Of a DNA stretch of 64,000 nt, positions 51,812 to 61,865 are shown piece after piece; the stretch's first letter is position 1; each line of letters begins with the position of its first letter. This stretch comes from Sphingopyxis sp. MWB1 (GTDB lineage Bacteria; Pseudomonadota; Alphaproteobacteria; Sphingomonadales; Sphingomonadaceae): the NCBI RefSeq assembly GCF_000763945.1, contig NZ_JQFJ01000002.1, positions 992,001 through 1,056,000 on the forward strand, read 5' to 3'. The notes under the pieces are model-generated. The model searched no databases. It was not told the DNA's origin and was given only the letters and a program-made list of their open reading frames with translations. The translations under genes were made by a program, and so were the position numbers.

Positions 51812-53503
51812 TTAGCCCTGCGGCGGGGCGCCATCAACGGTGGCGGTGCCGGGGCCGCGCGGATCGGCGGCGCCGCGCCACACGCCGTCGACGCGCTCTG
51901 CGGCATTGAGCTTGGACCCGATGGCAGCAGGGGTGAAGCTGTAGCCAAAGGGCTTCATTTTGGCGGCGATAGCGCGGCCCGCCTCATTATCCTCGATCAG
52001 CACGCCCTCGCGCCCAAAGAAAAGGTTGGGAAGCGCAATGGCTTCTTCGGCGCTGAGGCCCCAGTCGAGCACACCGATCAGCGTCTTGGTCACATGCATG
52101 ATAATCCGCTTGCCCCCCGCCGAGCCGACCGCCAGCACCACCTTGCCATCGGGGCCGTACACGATGGTGGGCGACATGGAGGATAAGGGGCGCTTGCCGG
52201 GTTCGACGCGATTGGCGGCGGGCGCGCCGTCGCGCATGGGGTTCAGATCGAAATCGGTCATTTCATTGTTGAGGAAATGGCCGTTGGCGATGAGCTGGCT
52301 GCCGAAAATACTTTCGACGGTCGAGGTCATCGAGGCGACATTGCCATCGCGGTCGACGACGACAAAATGGGTCGTGCCGCTCTCAGCGACGGGCCCCGAC
52401 GCGGTGCGCGGCTCTGCCCCCGGGGGCGAGCCGGCGGGATAATCGCCCGCAGGACCGAAGGGCGAGATGAGGTCGCGGCGCTGGGCGAGATATTGCTTGT
52501 CGAGCAGGCCCGCGACGGGGACGCTGACGAAATCGGCATCGCCCAGATATTTGGCGCGGTCCGCATAAGCAAATTGCATCGCTTCGGCGAGCAAATGCCA
52601 GCTCATCGGATTATCCTTGCCCATCGTCTTCATGTCCCAGCCCTCGACCATGCCGAGAATGCCGAAGACGGTGGTCGCGCCCGACGAGGGCGGCCCCATG
52701 CCGCAGACCTTGTAGATGCGATAGCTGGTGCAGACCGCGGGGCGCTCTTTGGCCCGATAGGCGGCAAGATCGGCCATGGTGATGACGGCGGGATTGCGCG
52801 GTGCTTGGCCCACCGCATCGACGATCGCGCGGGCATTGGCGCCGCTGTAAAAAGCGTCGGGCCCGCGCGCTGCAAGGTCGCGCAGCAGCGCGGCATAGGC
52901 GGGATTCTTGATCCGCGTGCCGACCGGCGCGGGCTTGCCATCGACATAATAGATGGCGCGGGCGACGGGAAAATCCTTCCACACCGGTTCATAGCGGGTC
53001 AGCCAGTCGTGAAGGACGGGGGTGACCTCAAACCCCTCTTCGGCAAGCTTGATCGCGGGCTGAAGCAAAGCCGCCCAGTCGAGCTTGCCCCATTTCTTAT
53101 GCGCCATTTCCATCAGTCGGACATTGCCGGGGACGCCAACCGACAGCCCGCCGGGAACAACGTCCATGAAGGGGCGCGGCTTGCCGTCGGCGCCCAGAAA
53201 GCGGTCGGTCTTCGCCGCAGCGGGAGCGGTCTCGCGCCCGTCGATGGTGGTGATGCCATCCTTTTGGTCATGATAGACGAGGAAGCCGCCGCCGCCGACG
53301 CCGCTCGATTGCGGTTCGACGAGGGTAAGGACGGCGACCATCGCGACCGCCGCATCGGCCGCCGAGCCGCCCTGATGCAAAATCTGTCGCCCCGCCTCGG
53401 TCGCGCGCGGATCGGCGGAAGAGGTAACACCCTGCGCGGCAGCGAGCGGCGCGGTGAGGACAAGCAGGAAAGCGGCGAAAAGGGAGGAGAGTCGGTTCAA
53501 CAT
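51812..53503 (-). CDS. ggt: Gamma-glutamyltransferase
   Basis: Periplasmic N-terminal-nucleophile enzyme cleaving glutathione. The 563 residues include a signal peptide (SLFAAFLLVLTAPLAAAQ). The autoprocessing site is SGTTHFVVVDRDGN, with nucleophile Thr near residue 376. The active-site region GKRPLSSMSPTIVY is conserved. The frame upstream of 53503 overlaps pyrD and has no signal features, so the ATG that starts the signal peptide is used. Confidence 0.92.
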   Translation of the reverse strand: MLNRLSSLFAAFLLVLTAPLAAAQGVTSSADPRATEAGRQILHQGGSAADAAVAMVAVLTLVEPQSSGVGGGGFLVYHDQKDGITTIDGRETAPAAAKTDRFLGADGKPRPFMDVVPGGLSVGVPGNVRLMEMAHKKWGKLDWAALLQPAIKLAEEGFEVTPVLHDWLTRYEPVWKDFPVARAIYYVDGKPAPVGTRIKNPAYAALLRDLAARGPDAFYSGANARAIVDAVGQAPRNPAVITMADLAAYRAKERPAVCTSYRIYKVCGMGPPSSGATTVFGILGMVEGWDMKTMGKDNPMSWHLLAEAMQFAYADRAKYLGDADFVSVPVAGLLDKQYLAQRRDLISPFGPAGDYPAGSPPGAEPRTASGPVAESGTTHFVVVDRDGNVASMTSTVESIFGSQLIANGHFLNNEMTDFDLNPMRDGAPAANRVEPGKRPLSSMSPTIVYGPDGKVVLAVGSAGGKRIIMHVTKTLIGVLDWGLSAEEAIALPNLFFGREGVLIEDNEAGRAIAAKMKPFGYSFTPAAIGSKLNAAERVDGVWRGAADPRGPGTATVDGAPPQG

Positions 53504-53576
53504 GGGCCGACATTGGCCCGCGTGCGGGGCCAGCGCAAGCCTTGTCGGCCCTTTTGGAGCGGGCGTGACGCGGGAC

Positions 53577-54647
53577 CTAGGCCGCGGCGCTGCCCACGGC
53601 GTCGGCGATATGGGCAAAGCCTTCGCGCCGCGCGCGTTCCTCCAGCCCGCGGGCGATGCGCGCGGCAAGTCCCGGCCCTTCATAGATCATCGCCGAATAA
53701 AGCTGGACGAGGCTGGCACCGGCGCAGATGCGATCCCAAGCCTGATCGGCCGAGCCGATGCCGCCAGCGGCGACCAGCGCGATGCGTCCGCCGCTCGCGG
53801 CGCGGAAATCGCGCAGGCGCTGGAGCGCGAGGCCGGTGAGCGGCGCGCCCGACAGGCCGCCCGCTTCGCCCGCGTAGCGCGAGGCGAGCGCGGGGCGTTC
53901 GATGGTGGTGTTGGAGATGATGATCGCCGCCAGCCCCTTGTCCATCGCCACGCCGACGATATCGTCAATGTCGGCGGGTTCGAGGTCGGGCGCGACCTTC
54001 AGGAACACGGGGCGGGCGCTATCCTGCTGCGCCGCGGTCACGCCATCGAGCAAGGCTTCGAGCGCGCCCTTGTCCTGCAGCGCGCGCAAGCCCGGCGTGT
54101 TGGGCGAGCTGATATTCACCGTCAGATAATCGGCGAGCGGCGCCATGGCGGCGGCGCCCCTGGCATAATCGGCAATGCGGTCGGCGCTGTCCTTGTTCGC
54201 GCCGATATTGATGCCAAGCGGGACGGCGAGCGGCGACTGGCGCAAGCGGCGAAGGCGCGCGGCGGCGGCCTGCTGCCCGCCATTGTTGAAGCCCATGCGG
54301 TTGATCACCGCCTTGTCCTCGACCAGCCGGAAAAGGCGCGGGCGCGGATTGCCCGCCTGCGGCAAGGGGGTGAGCGTTCCCACTTCGACAAAGCCGAAAC
54401 CGAAATGCGGCAGGACATGCGCGGCGCGCGCATCCTTGTCGAAACCCGGCGCGACGCCGACAGGGTTGGGAAAGCAAAGCCCCGCCACTTCGGTTCGCAG
54501 CATCGGGCTGGTCAGCGCCTTTCGCGCGCGCGGCAGCGCCTGAAGCGCGGCAAGCGTGGCATTATGCGCCGCCTCTCCATCGGCGGCATGGACGAGCGGG
54601 CGGACGAGCGCATAAGCGCCATCGGCAAGAGATGCGACAAGCGACAT
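53577..54647 (-). CDS. pyrD: Dihydroorotate dehydrogenase, quinone type
   Basis: Membrane-associated class 2 flavoenzyme of pyrimidine synthesis. The 356 residues contain NPVGVAPGFDKDA, GFNNGG and catalytic VNISSPNTPGLR (Ser in place of the class 1 Cys). FMN-phosphate motifs lie in LVAAGGIGSADQAWDRI. The start at 54647 follows GCATGTCGC on the plus strand; an ATG 12 bases upstream is an alternative. It is divergent from the DUF885 gene. Gene order with ggt is same-strand but spaced 73 bases. Confidence 0.94.
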   Translation of the reverse strand: MSLVASLADGAYALVRPLVHAADGEAAHNATLAALQALPRARKALTSPMLRTEVAGLCFPNPVGVAPGFDKDARAAHVLPHFGFGFVEVGTLTPLPQAGNPRPRLFRLVEDKAVINRMGFNNGGQQAAAARLRRLRQSPLAVPLGINIGANKDSADRIADYARGAAAMAPLADYLTVNISSPNTPGLRALQDKGALEALLDGVTAAQQDSARPVFLKVAPDLEPADIDDIVGVAMDKGLAAIIISNTTIERPALASRYAGEAGGLSGAPLTGLALQRLRDFRAASGGRIALVAAGGIGSADQAWDRICAGASLVQLYSAMIYEGPGLAARIARGLEERARREGFAHIADAVGSAAA

Positions 54648-54726
54648 GCCCCGCGCCATTGCGCGGCAACACGCGCTATGGCAAGCCCCGCGCAACTGGT
54701 TACCAAAGAAATTAGGGGAGACGTTC

Positions 54727-56547
54727 GTGTCGCATCTGTCGCTTGCCGCCAAATTATCCGCCAGCCTGATGGCCTTGGCCCTTGCCGGTTGTGCCGCAAC
54801 CGGATCCCAGCCGCCGGCCGCCGCGACTGGTGCCCCGGTCCCGCCCGTCGCGGGCGCCGATCTGGGTCAGTTTTTCGATAATTATGATGAGGCGCAATTG
54901 TCGCTAAGCCCCGAAAGCAAGGCCTATCGCGGCATTCGCGACGCGGATTATGGCCGCTGGACCGACGAAAGCGATGAGGCCGCTGTGGCCCGTCACAAGT
55001 TGCAGCAAGCCAGCGCCGCGGCGATGCGCGCCAGTTTCGATCCAGCGCGCCTGTCGGCGAACGACGCGCTTTCCTATGAATTGTTCGACGCCCAGGCGCA
55101 GCGCGGCGAACAGCTTTTTCCCTTTCGCGACCATCGCTATATTTTTGATCAGATGAACGGGGCGCAAAGCAAGCTTCCGGCCTTTCTGATCAATATTCAC
55201 CGCGTGTCGAACCCCGCGGAGGCCGCGGCCTATATCGAACGGATCCGCGGACTGGGGCCTTTGCTCGATACGCTGTCGGCGCAATCGCGCGACCGCGCCG
55301 CCAAGGGCATGGCGCCCCCCAAATGGGTTTACCCCCATGTAATTTCGGACATTCGCAACCTGCTGGGCAGCGACAATGCCGTGGTCGCCGATTTCGATGC
55401 CAAGGTCGGCAAGCTGAGCATCGCCGACGCCGACAAGGCCGCGATGAAGGCCGCCGCCCGCGCCGCATGGAACGAAAGCGCCGCGCCCGCCTATCAGCGG
55501 CTGCTCGCCGAAATGGAGCGCCAGCATAAAATTGCCCCGACCGAGGATGGCGTGTGGCGCATGCCGGGTGGCGAAGCCTATTATGCCGCGCTGCTCGCCA
55601 ATTACACGACCACCGACATGAGCGCCGAGGATATTCACGCGCTGGGTCTGGCCGAGGTCGCGCGCATTCATGGCGAGATGCGCAAGATCAAGGACAAGGT
55701 CGGCTTCAAGGGCAGCTTGCAGGAATTTTTCGTTCATCTGCGCACCAGCCCGCAATATTTCCACACCAGCCGCGAAGCCTATCTGGCCGAAGTCGACGAA
55801 CATGTGAAAGCGATGGAAGCGCGCCTGCCCGCTTTCTTCAACACCCTGCCCAAGGCGCCGCTGGTGGTGAAGCCGGTCGAAGCCTTCCGCGAGAAATCCG
55901 CTGGGAAAGCCTTTTACCAATCGCCCTCGCCCGACGGGTCGCGCCCCGGCACCTATTATGTGAACCTCTATGATCTGCGCGACATGTCGAAGACCGAGCT
56001 GGAAGCGCTCGCCTATCATGAAGGCGTACCGGGACACCATTTGCAGCGCGCGGTGCAGACCGAGCTGACCGGCCTGCCGCCCTTCCGCCGCTTTGGCGGC
56101 TTTACCGCCTATACCGAGGGCTGGGGCCTTTATACCGAGGAACTGGCCAAGGATATGGGGTTTTACACCGATCCCTATAGCGATTTCGGCCGGCTGGGCA
56201 TGGAGTTGTGGCGCGCGTGCCGCCTGGTGGTCGATACCGGCATCCATTCGAAAAAGTGGAGCCGTGAACAGGCAATCCAATATCTGAAGGACAATACGCC
56301 CAACCCCGATGGCGACATTGAAAAGGCGATCGAGCGCTATATCGTCTATCCTGGTCAGGCGACCGCCTATCTGATCGGAAAGCTGAAGATCATGGAGCTT
56401 CGCGGACGGGCGCAGGCCGCGCTCGGCGAAAACTTCCAATTTGGTGATTTTCATGATGTGGTGCTGAAATCCGGCCCGGTTCCGTTGGATATACTGGAAC
56501 GGCGGGTGGATCAGTGGATCGCGAAGGGGGGCGGCAGCGTCAATTGA
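54727..56547 (+). CDS. DUF885 family lipoprotein, probable metallo-exopeptidase
   Basis: A 606-residue secreted protein. A GTG start at 54727 with AGGGGAGA ahead gives a signal peptide ending in the lipobox ALAGC (Cys near residue 22). The DUF885 core has YHEGVPGHHLQ around residues 430-438, resembling an HExxH zinc site. GWGLYTEELAKDMGFY and ATAYLIGKLKIMELR are also family blocks. Members are thought to be carboxypeptidase/dipeptidase-like. The frame upstream of 54727 lacks a signal and overlaps pyrD. Confidence 0.88.
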   Translation: MSHLSLAAKLSASLMALALAGCAATGSQPPAAATGAPVPPVAGADLGQFFDNYDEAQLSLSPESKAYRGIRDADYGRWTDESDEAAVARHKLQQASAAAMRASFDPARLSANDALSYELFDAQAQRGEQLFPFRDHRYIFDQMNGAQSKLPAFLINIHRVSNPAEAAAYIERIRGLGPLLDTLSAQSRDRAAKGMAPPKWVYPHVISDIRNLLGSDNAVVADFDAKVGKLSIADADKAAMKAAARAAWNESAAPAYQRLLAEMERQHKIAPTEDGVWRMPGGEAYYAALLANYTTTDMSAEDIHALGLAEVARIHGEMRKIKDKVGFKGSLQEFFVHLRTSPQYFHTSREAYLAEVDEHVKAMEARLPAFFNTLPKAPLVVKPVEAFREKSAGKAFYQSPSPDGSRPGTYYVNLYDLRDMSKTELEALAYHEGVPGHHLQRAVQTELTGLPPFRRFGGFTAYTEGWGLYTEELAKDMGFYTDPYSDFGRLGMELWRACRLVVDTGIHSKKWSREQAIQYLKDNTPNPDGDIEKAIERYIVYPGQATAYLIGKLKIMELRGRAQAALGENFQFGDFHDVVLKSGPVPLDILERRVDQWIAKGGGSVN

Positions 56548-56626
56548 CGCTTGACGCCTACCGGGAAAATGCAAACGATGCCCCCCGAACAAGACAGCAA
56601 TAAAGCTGTTCAGGGGTCGCTACGTC

Positions 56627-57514
56627 ATGTCGGAAATTCTCATCTCATCGGGGGATGGGGACGGTCAATCGCCGTTTGAACTCAACTATTACCCGCCCGA
56701 TCCCGACCTGTCCGAACTGGTGTCGAGCTTTTACATCGCGCGGATCGATATGCCGCGCTTTGAGGAATATGAGCGCGCCGACCGTCCCCAATTCCGTTTC
56801 ATGGAAGTGGCGGACGGCGCCTATGTCTTTGCCGACGGCCACCGCGCCCCGGCGTGCAGCGCCAATATCATCGGTCCGACCAGCAGCCGCGTGCTTGCCA
56901 TCTGCAACCAGCCGACCCGTCTTTTTGGTTTTGGCATGTTGCCGGCAGGCTGGGCCGCATTGATGGGCGATCATGCCGAAAAACTGACCGACCGCGCCAT
57001 CGACGCCGCCGATATTTTCGGCCCTTGGATCAATGAGGTGGCGAGTGAATTGCAGGCCGCGCAAAGCGCCGAGGAAAAGCTGGTCATCGGCAATAATTTC
57101 GTGCGCGAGGTGGTGCGGCGCGACGAGGCATCGCCGATGTGGTTCATTCGCACCGTGGATGAATGGCTGACGGCGTCTCCCTCGCCGCAGGTGCCCGACC
57201 TTGTCGCCGCGACGGGCATGTCGATCCGATCGGTCGAGCGCATGACCAAACATTTTTACGGCCTGTCGCCCCGCATGCTGGCGCGCAAATATCGCGCCGT
57301 TCGTGCCGCCGCCGCGCTGGCGCGGGGCGAAACGCTGGACGATGCAACGCTGGGTGACGGCTTTTACGACCAGTCGCACCTGATCCGCGAAGTCAAGCAT
57401 TTTGCCGGCGCGACTCCGGGGCAGCTTAGCCGCCCATCGCTCTATACGGAGGCGACATCGCGCGGACGAAAGCAGCTTGCAGGGCTGGTCAGCCCGATCG
57501 TGTCGGAAACCTGA
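56627..57514 (+). CDS. AraC-family transcriptional regulator
   Basis: A 295-residue regulator. The N-terminal part (1-170) is an unclassified sensing domain with YYPPDPDLSELVSSFY. The C-terminal part has the two AraC-type helix-turn-helix motifs: LVAATGMSIRSVERMTKHFYG near residue 192 and GFYDQSHLIREVKHFAGATP near 245. Effector and targets are unknown. It stands alone, between the DUF885 gene and a candidate small RNA. Confidence 0.88.
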   Translation: MSEILISSGDGDGQSPFELNYYPPDPDLSELVSSFYIARIDMPRFEEYERADRPQFRFMEVADGAYVFADGHRAPACSANIIGPTSSRVLAICNQPTRLFGFGMLPAGWAALMGDHAEKLTDRAIDAADIFGPWINEVASELQAAQSAEEKLVIGNNFVREVVRRDEASPMWFIRTVDEWLTASPSPQVPDLVAATGMSIRSVERMTKHFYGLSPRMLARKYRAVRAAAALARGETLDDATLGDGFYDQSHLIREVKHFAGATPGQLSRPSLYTEATSRGRKQLAGLVSPIVSET

Positions 57515-57590
57515 GCCAGCGCGGCACAGAAACCGCCGACCTTGCCCGAAAATATTCATCGCCGATTCCATTTTGGCGTTTCCATACAAT

Positions 57591-57710
57591 CCATTGGGTG
57601 CGCTGCAGCATAATCCGGCGCTGCGACCCAGAAGAGCTCATCCTCTCTGACGAGATTGAGACCTTCATCTTGGCACCCGTCCGGTTTCGACCAGGCGGGT
57701 GCCTTTTTTT
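57591..57710 (+). ncRNA. Candidate small RNA ending in a strong terminator
   Basis: A TACAAT hexamer (57585-57590) is followed by about 120 bases without a reading frame, then a perfect stem GGCACCCG (57672-57679)/CGGGTGCC (57696-57703) and TTTTTTT. A CATCCTCTC stretch lies in an unpaired-looking part. The hairpin is too far (over 150 bases) from the AraC-type stop to be a simple terminator for it. The -35 is weak, so this is only a candidate. Confidence 0.3.
57672..57710 (+). terminator. Rho-independent terminator
   Basis: GGCACCCG (57672-57679) pairs with CGGGTGCC (57696-57703), followed by seven T residues. It ends whatever is transcribed rightward from the AraC-type region or the candidate small RNA. 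Confidence 0.85.
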
Positions 57711-57761
57711 GGCCGGCGTGGATCGACGGGTTGCGCCGCCCTTACCCCCTGCCTATATAAG

Positions 57762-57778
57762 TGGAGTAATTTACTCCA
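57762..57778. promoter_or_regulatory. Palindromic operator of the suf regulator
   Basis: TGGAGTAA (57762-57769), T, TTACTCCA (57771-57778) is a perfect dyad 39 bases before the regulator ATG, overlapping the expected promoter. Binding by the Rrf2 protein itself is the likely reading, because Rrf2/IscR-type regulators autoregulate through similar dyads. Confidence 0.65.
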
Positions 57779-57816
57779 GTTAAGAATCGCTCGCAATTTT
57801 CGGGTGATGAGAAAAT

Positions 57817-58332
57817 ATGCGCCTGTCCAACCTTGCCGATTATGCTGTCGTGCTGATGAGTGCCGCCGCGCGTCAATGCGGCGCGGTGCCGCTGAGCGCG
57901 GGCATGTTGGCCGAGCAGACGGGCATTCCCGCCCCCACGGCGCAAAAGCTGGTGAGCAATCTGGCGCGCGCGGGCCTGCTGGTCGCATCGCGCGGCAGCG
58001 GCGGCGGCGTACGCCTCGCCCGGCCCGCCGCGACGATCAATATCGCCGACATCATCGAAGCGGTCGAAGGACCGATTGCGCTGACAAGCTGCGTCGACGA
58101 AGGGCGCCATGATTGCGCGCTGGAGGCCAGTTGCAAGGTGCAGCCGCATTGGGGCGTCGTGAACGGTGCGGTGCGCGATGCGCTCGCCGGGATAAGTCTG
58201 GCCTCACTCTCCGTCGTCCCCGCGAAGGGTGCCGGGAGTCACGTGCCTCCCGACACGACCGCTGGAGGCATGGCCCTGCCGCCGCCCAACAAACCGACAA
58301 CGCCCCCCGCCTTCGCGGGGGCGACGAGCTAG
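57817..58332 (+). CDS. SUF operon Rrf2-type transcriptional regulator with repeat-encoded tail
   Basis: Rrf2 regulator that probably senses Fe-S status and controls the suf operon. Residues 1-130 are a normal Rrf2 domain: winged helix [20 protein letters not shown] and three cysteines at C92, C100 and C106 for a cluster ([16 protein letters not shown]). Family members end near residue 130-150. Residues 132-171 here are Pro/Ala-rich and are translated from a palindromic repeat (58212-58327), whose right arm touches the TAG. sufB starts 4 bases after the stop. The tail is probably unstructured. Confidence 0.88.
   Translation: MRLSNLADYAVVLMSAAARQCGAVPLSAGMLAEQTGIPAPTAQKLVSNLARAGLLVASRGSGGGVRLARPAATINIADIIEAVEGPIALTSCVDEGRHDCALEASCKVQPHWGVVNGAVRDALAGISLASLSVVPAKGAGSHVPPDTTAGGMALPPPNKPTTPPAFAGATS
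58212..58327. repeat. Palindromic repeat, family C, at the 3' end of the suf regulator
   Basis: CGTCGTCCCCGCGAAGG (58212-58228) and CCTTCGCGGGGGCGACG (58310-58326) match at 16 of 17 positions as an inverted repeat. An inner stem GCCGGGAG/CTCCCG lies within. It is coding sequence for the regulator C-terminus. Confidence 0.85.
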
Positions 58333-58336
58333 AGAT

Positions 58337-59835
<1,499 letters not shown>

Positions 59836-59839
<4 letters not shown>

Positions 59840-60175
59840 CCGCGTCATCAACCTATCACCTTATGGATGACGATGGCCCCATTTTGGCGCGCGAAGATGA
59901 CGTCAATGATTTCATTGCGGTGGCATGGGAAAAAGGAGCCGCATGGCTCGTCGTTCCGCGGGAACGCTTGTCCCCCGATTTTTTCTACCTGCCGACCGGC
60001 CTACTCGGCACCGTCGCGCAGAAATTCCAGCAGTATAATATCGGCCTCGCGATCTTAGGCGATGTCGAAAAGGAAAAGACGCAAAGCAATGCCTTGCGCG
60101 ACTTTGTTCGTGAAACCAATCAGCGCCGCGCCTTGTGGTTCGTGGCCGATGAAAATGCCTTCCAGGAAAAGCTAA

Positions 60176-60189
<14 letters not shown>
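59836..60189 (+). CDS. DUF4180 protein inside the suf operon
   Basis: A 117-residue soluble protein. [19 protein letters not shown], then [20 protein letters not shown] and [18 protein letters not shown], follow the DUF4180 pattern. Its GTG overlaps the sufB stop by 4 bases, and its 3' end overlaps the sufC ATG (60176) by 14 bases, so it is tightly coupled to both. DUF4180 has no known biochemical role. Its location suggests a part in Fe-S assembly or its regulation; that is inference. No Cys is present, so it does not itself bind a cluster. Confidence 0.82.
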
Positions 60190-61027
<838 letters not shown>

Positions 61028-61050
61028 TGAGCGCCCATTTTTCCTTCGTT

Positions 61051-61114
61051 CGTCATGCCGGACTTGATCCGGCATCCATGACCGCGTGGACCCCGGATCA
61101 AGTCCGGGGTGACG
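61051..61114. repeat. Palindromic repeat, family A, between sufC and sufD
   Basis: Left arm identical to the copy inside sufC over 28 bases (60371-60398 versus 61051-61078), and right part GACCCCGGATCAAGTCCGGG with GTGACGAAGTGGG also identical. The internal spacer is shorter. It fills most of the 109-base sufC-sufD gap. Confidence 0.92.
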
Positions 61115-61136
61115 AAGTGGGGGAGATCGTGATTTG

Positions 61137-61865
61137 ATGACCAATACCCTCCCCACCCGGCGCGACGAAGCGTGGCGCTATAGCGACATCGACGCGGTCG
61201 CCGCCGCCTGGCCGCTGCCCGCGCCCGAGAGCATTATCGTGCCCGCAGGCGGCGATTACCGCCGCGCCATTGTTCAGGATGCTGGCACAATCCATCAGAT
61301 CGAGATGAGCGTCGGCAAGGGCGCGCGCGCGGCGCTGCATGTGCTCAACATCGGCGGCGCCTATGGTCGCCTCGAACTGAATGTCACCCTCCACGAAGGC
61401 GCCGACTTCACGCTTGGCGCGGCGCAGATCGGCGGGGGCGAGCAGAATCTGGAGATCGTCACCACCGTCACCCACGCCGAACCCGGCGCGACGTCGCGGC
61501 AGGTGGTGCGTTCGGTGCTCGGCGGGACGGCAACCGGCACCTATCTCGGCAAGGTCGCCGTCGCACGCGACGCGCAAGCGACCGACAGCGAGCAGGATGT
61601 GAAGGCGATGCTGCTGAACCGCAGCGCGACCGCCAACGCCAAGCCCGAACTCGAAATTTTCGCCGATGATGTGAAGTGCGCGCACGGCTGCGCGATCGGC
61701 GAACTTGATGCCATGGCGCTTTACTATCTCCAGTCGCGCGGCCTGCCGCCGGGCGAGGCAAAGAAGCTGATGTTGCAGGCTTTTGTTGCAGGTGTGTTCG
61801 ACGGCGCCGAGGACGAAGAGCGATTGCAGGCGCTTGCGCTGGCAAAGCTGGGGGAATTGGTGTGA
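61137..61865 (+). CDS. sufD: Fe-S cluster assembly protein SufD
   Basis: SufB paralogue of the scaffold complex. The 242 residues open NTLPTRRDEAWRYSDI, a SufD signature, and contain the beta-helix core ending KCAHGCAIGELDAMALYYLQ with its conserved Cys and His. It is shorter than E. coli SufD (about 420), as is common in sphingomonads. The ATG at 61137 follows a GGGGGAGATCG-type site. The last codons overlap the sufS GTG start. Confidence 0.93.
   Translation: MTNTLPTRRDEAWRYSDIDAVAAAWPLPAPESIIVPAGGDYRRAIVQDAGTIHQIEMSVGKGARAALHVLNIGGAYGRLELNVTLHEGADFTLGAAQIGGGEQNLEIVTTVTHAEPGATSRQVVRSVLGGTATGTYLGKVAVARDAQATDSEQDVKAMLLNRSATANAKPELEIFADDVKCAHGCAIGELDAMALYYLQSRGLPPGEAKKLMLQAFVAGVFDGAEDEERLQALALAKLGELV

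Larger units (their letters stand above)
57515..57816. other. Gene-free region upstream of the suf regulator
   Basis: About 300 bases. A terminator-like hairpin with seven T residues ends at 57710, perhaps ending a small RNA. The suf regulator promoter and its palindrome (57762-57778) follow. Confidence 0.55.

Noticed and set aside
54904-56592. Minus-strand frame of 562 codons
   Set aside because: Antisense shadow of the DUF885 lipoprotein gene; no ribosome-binding site or family motif.
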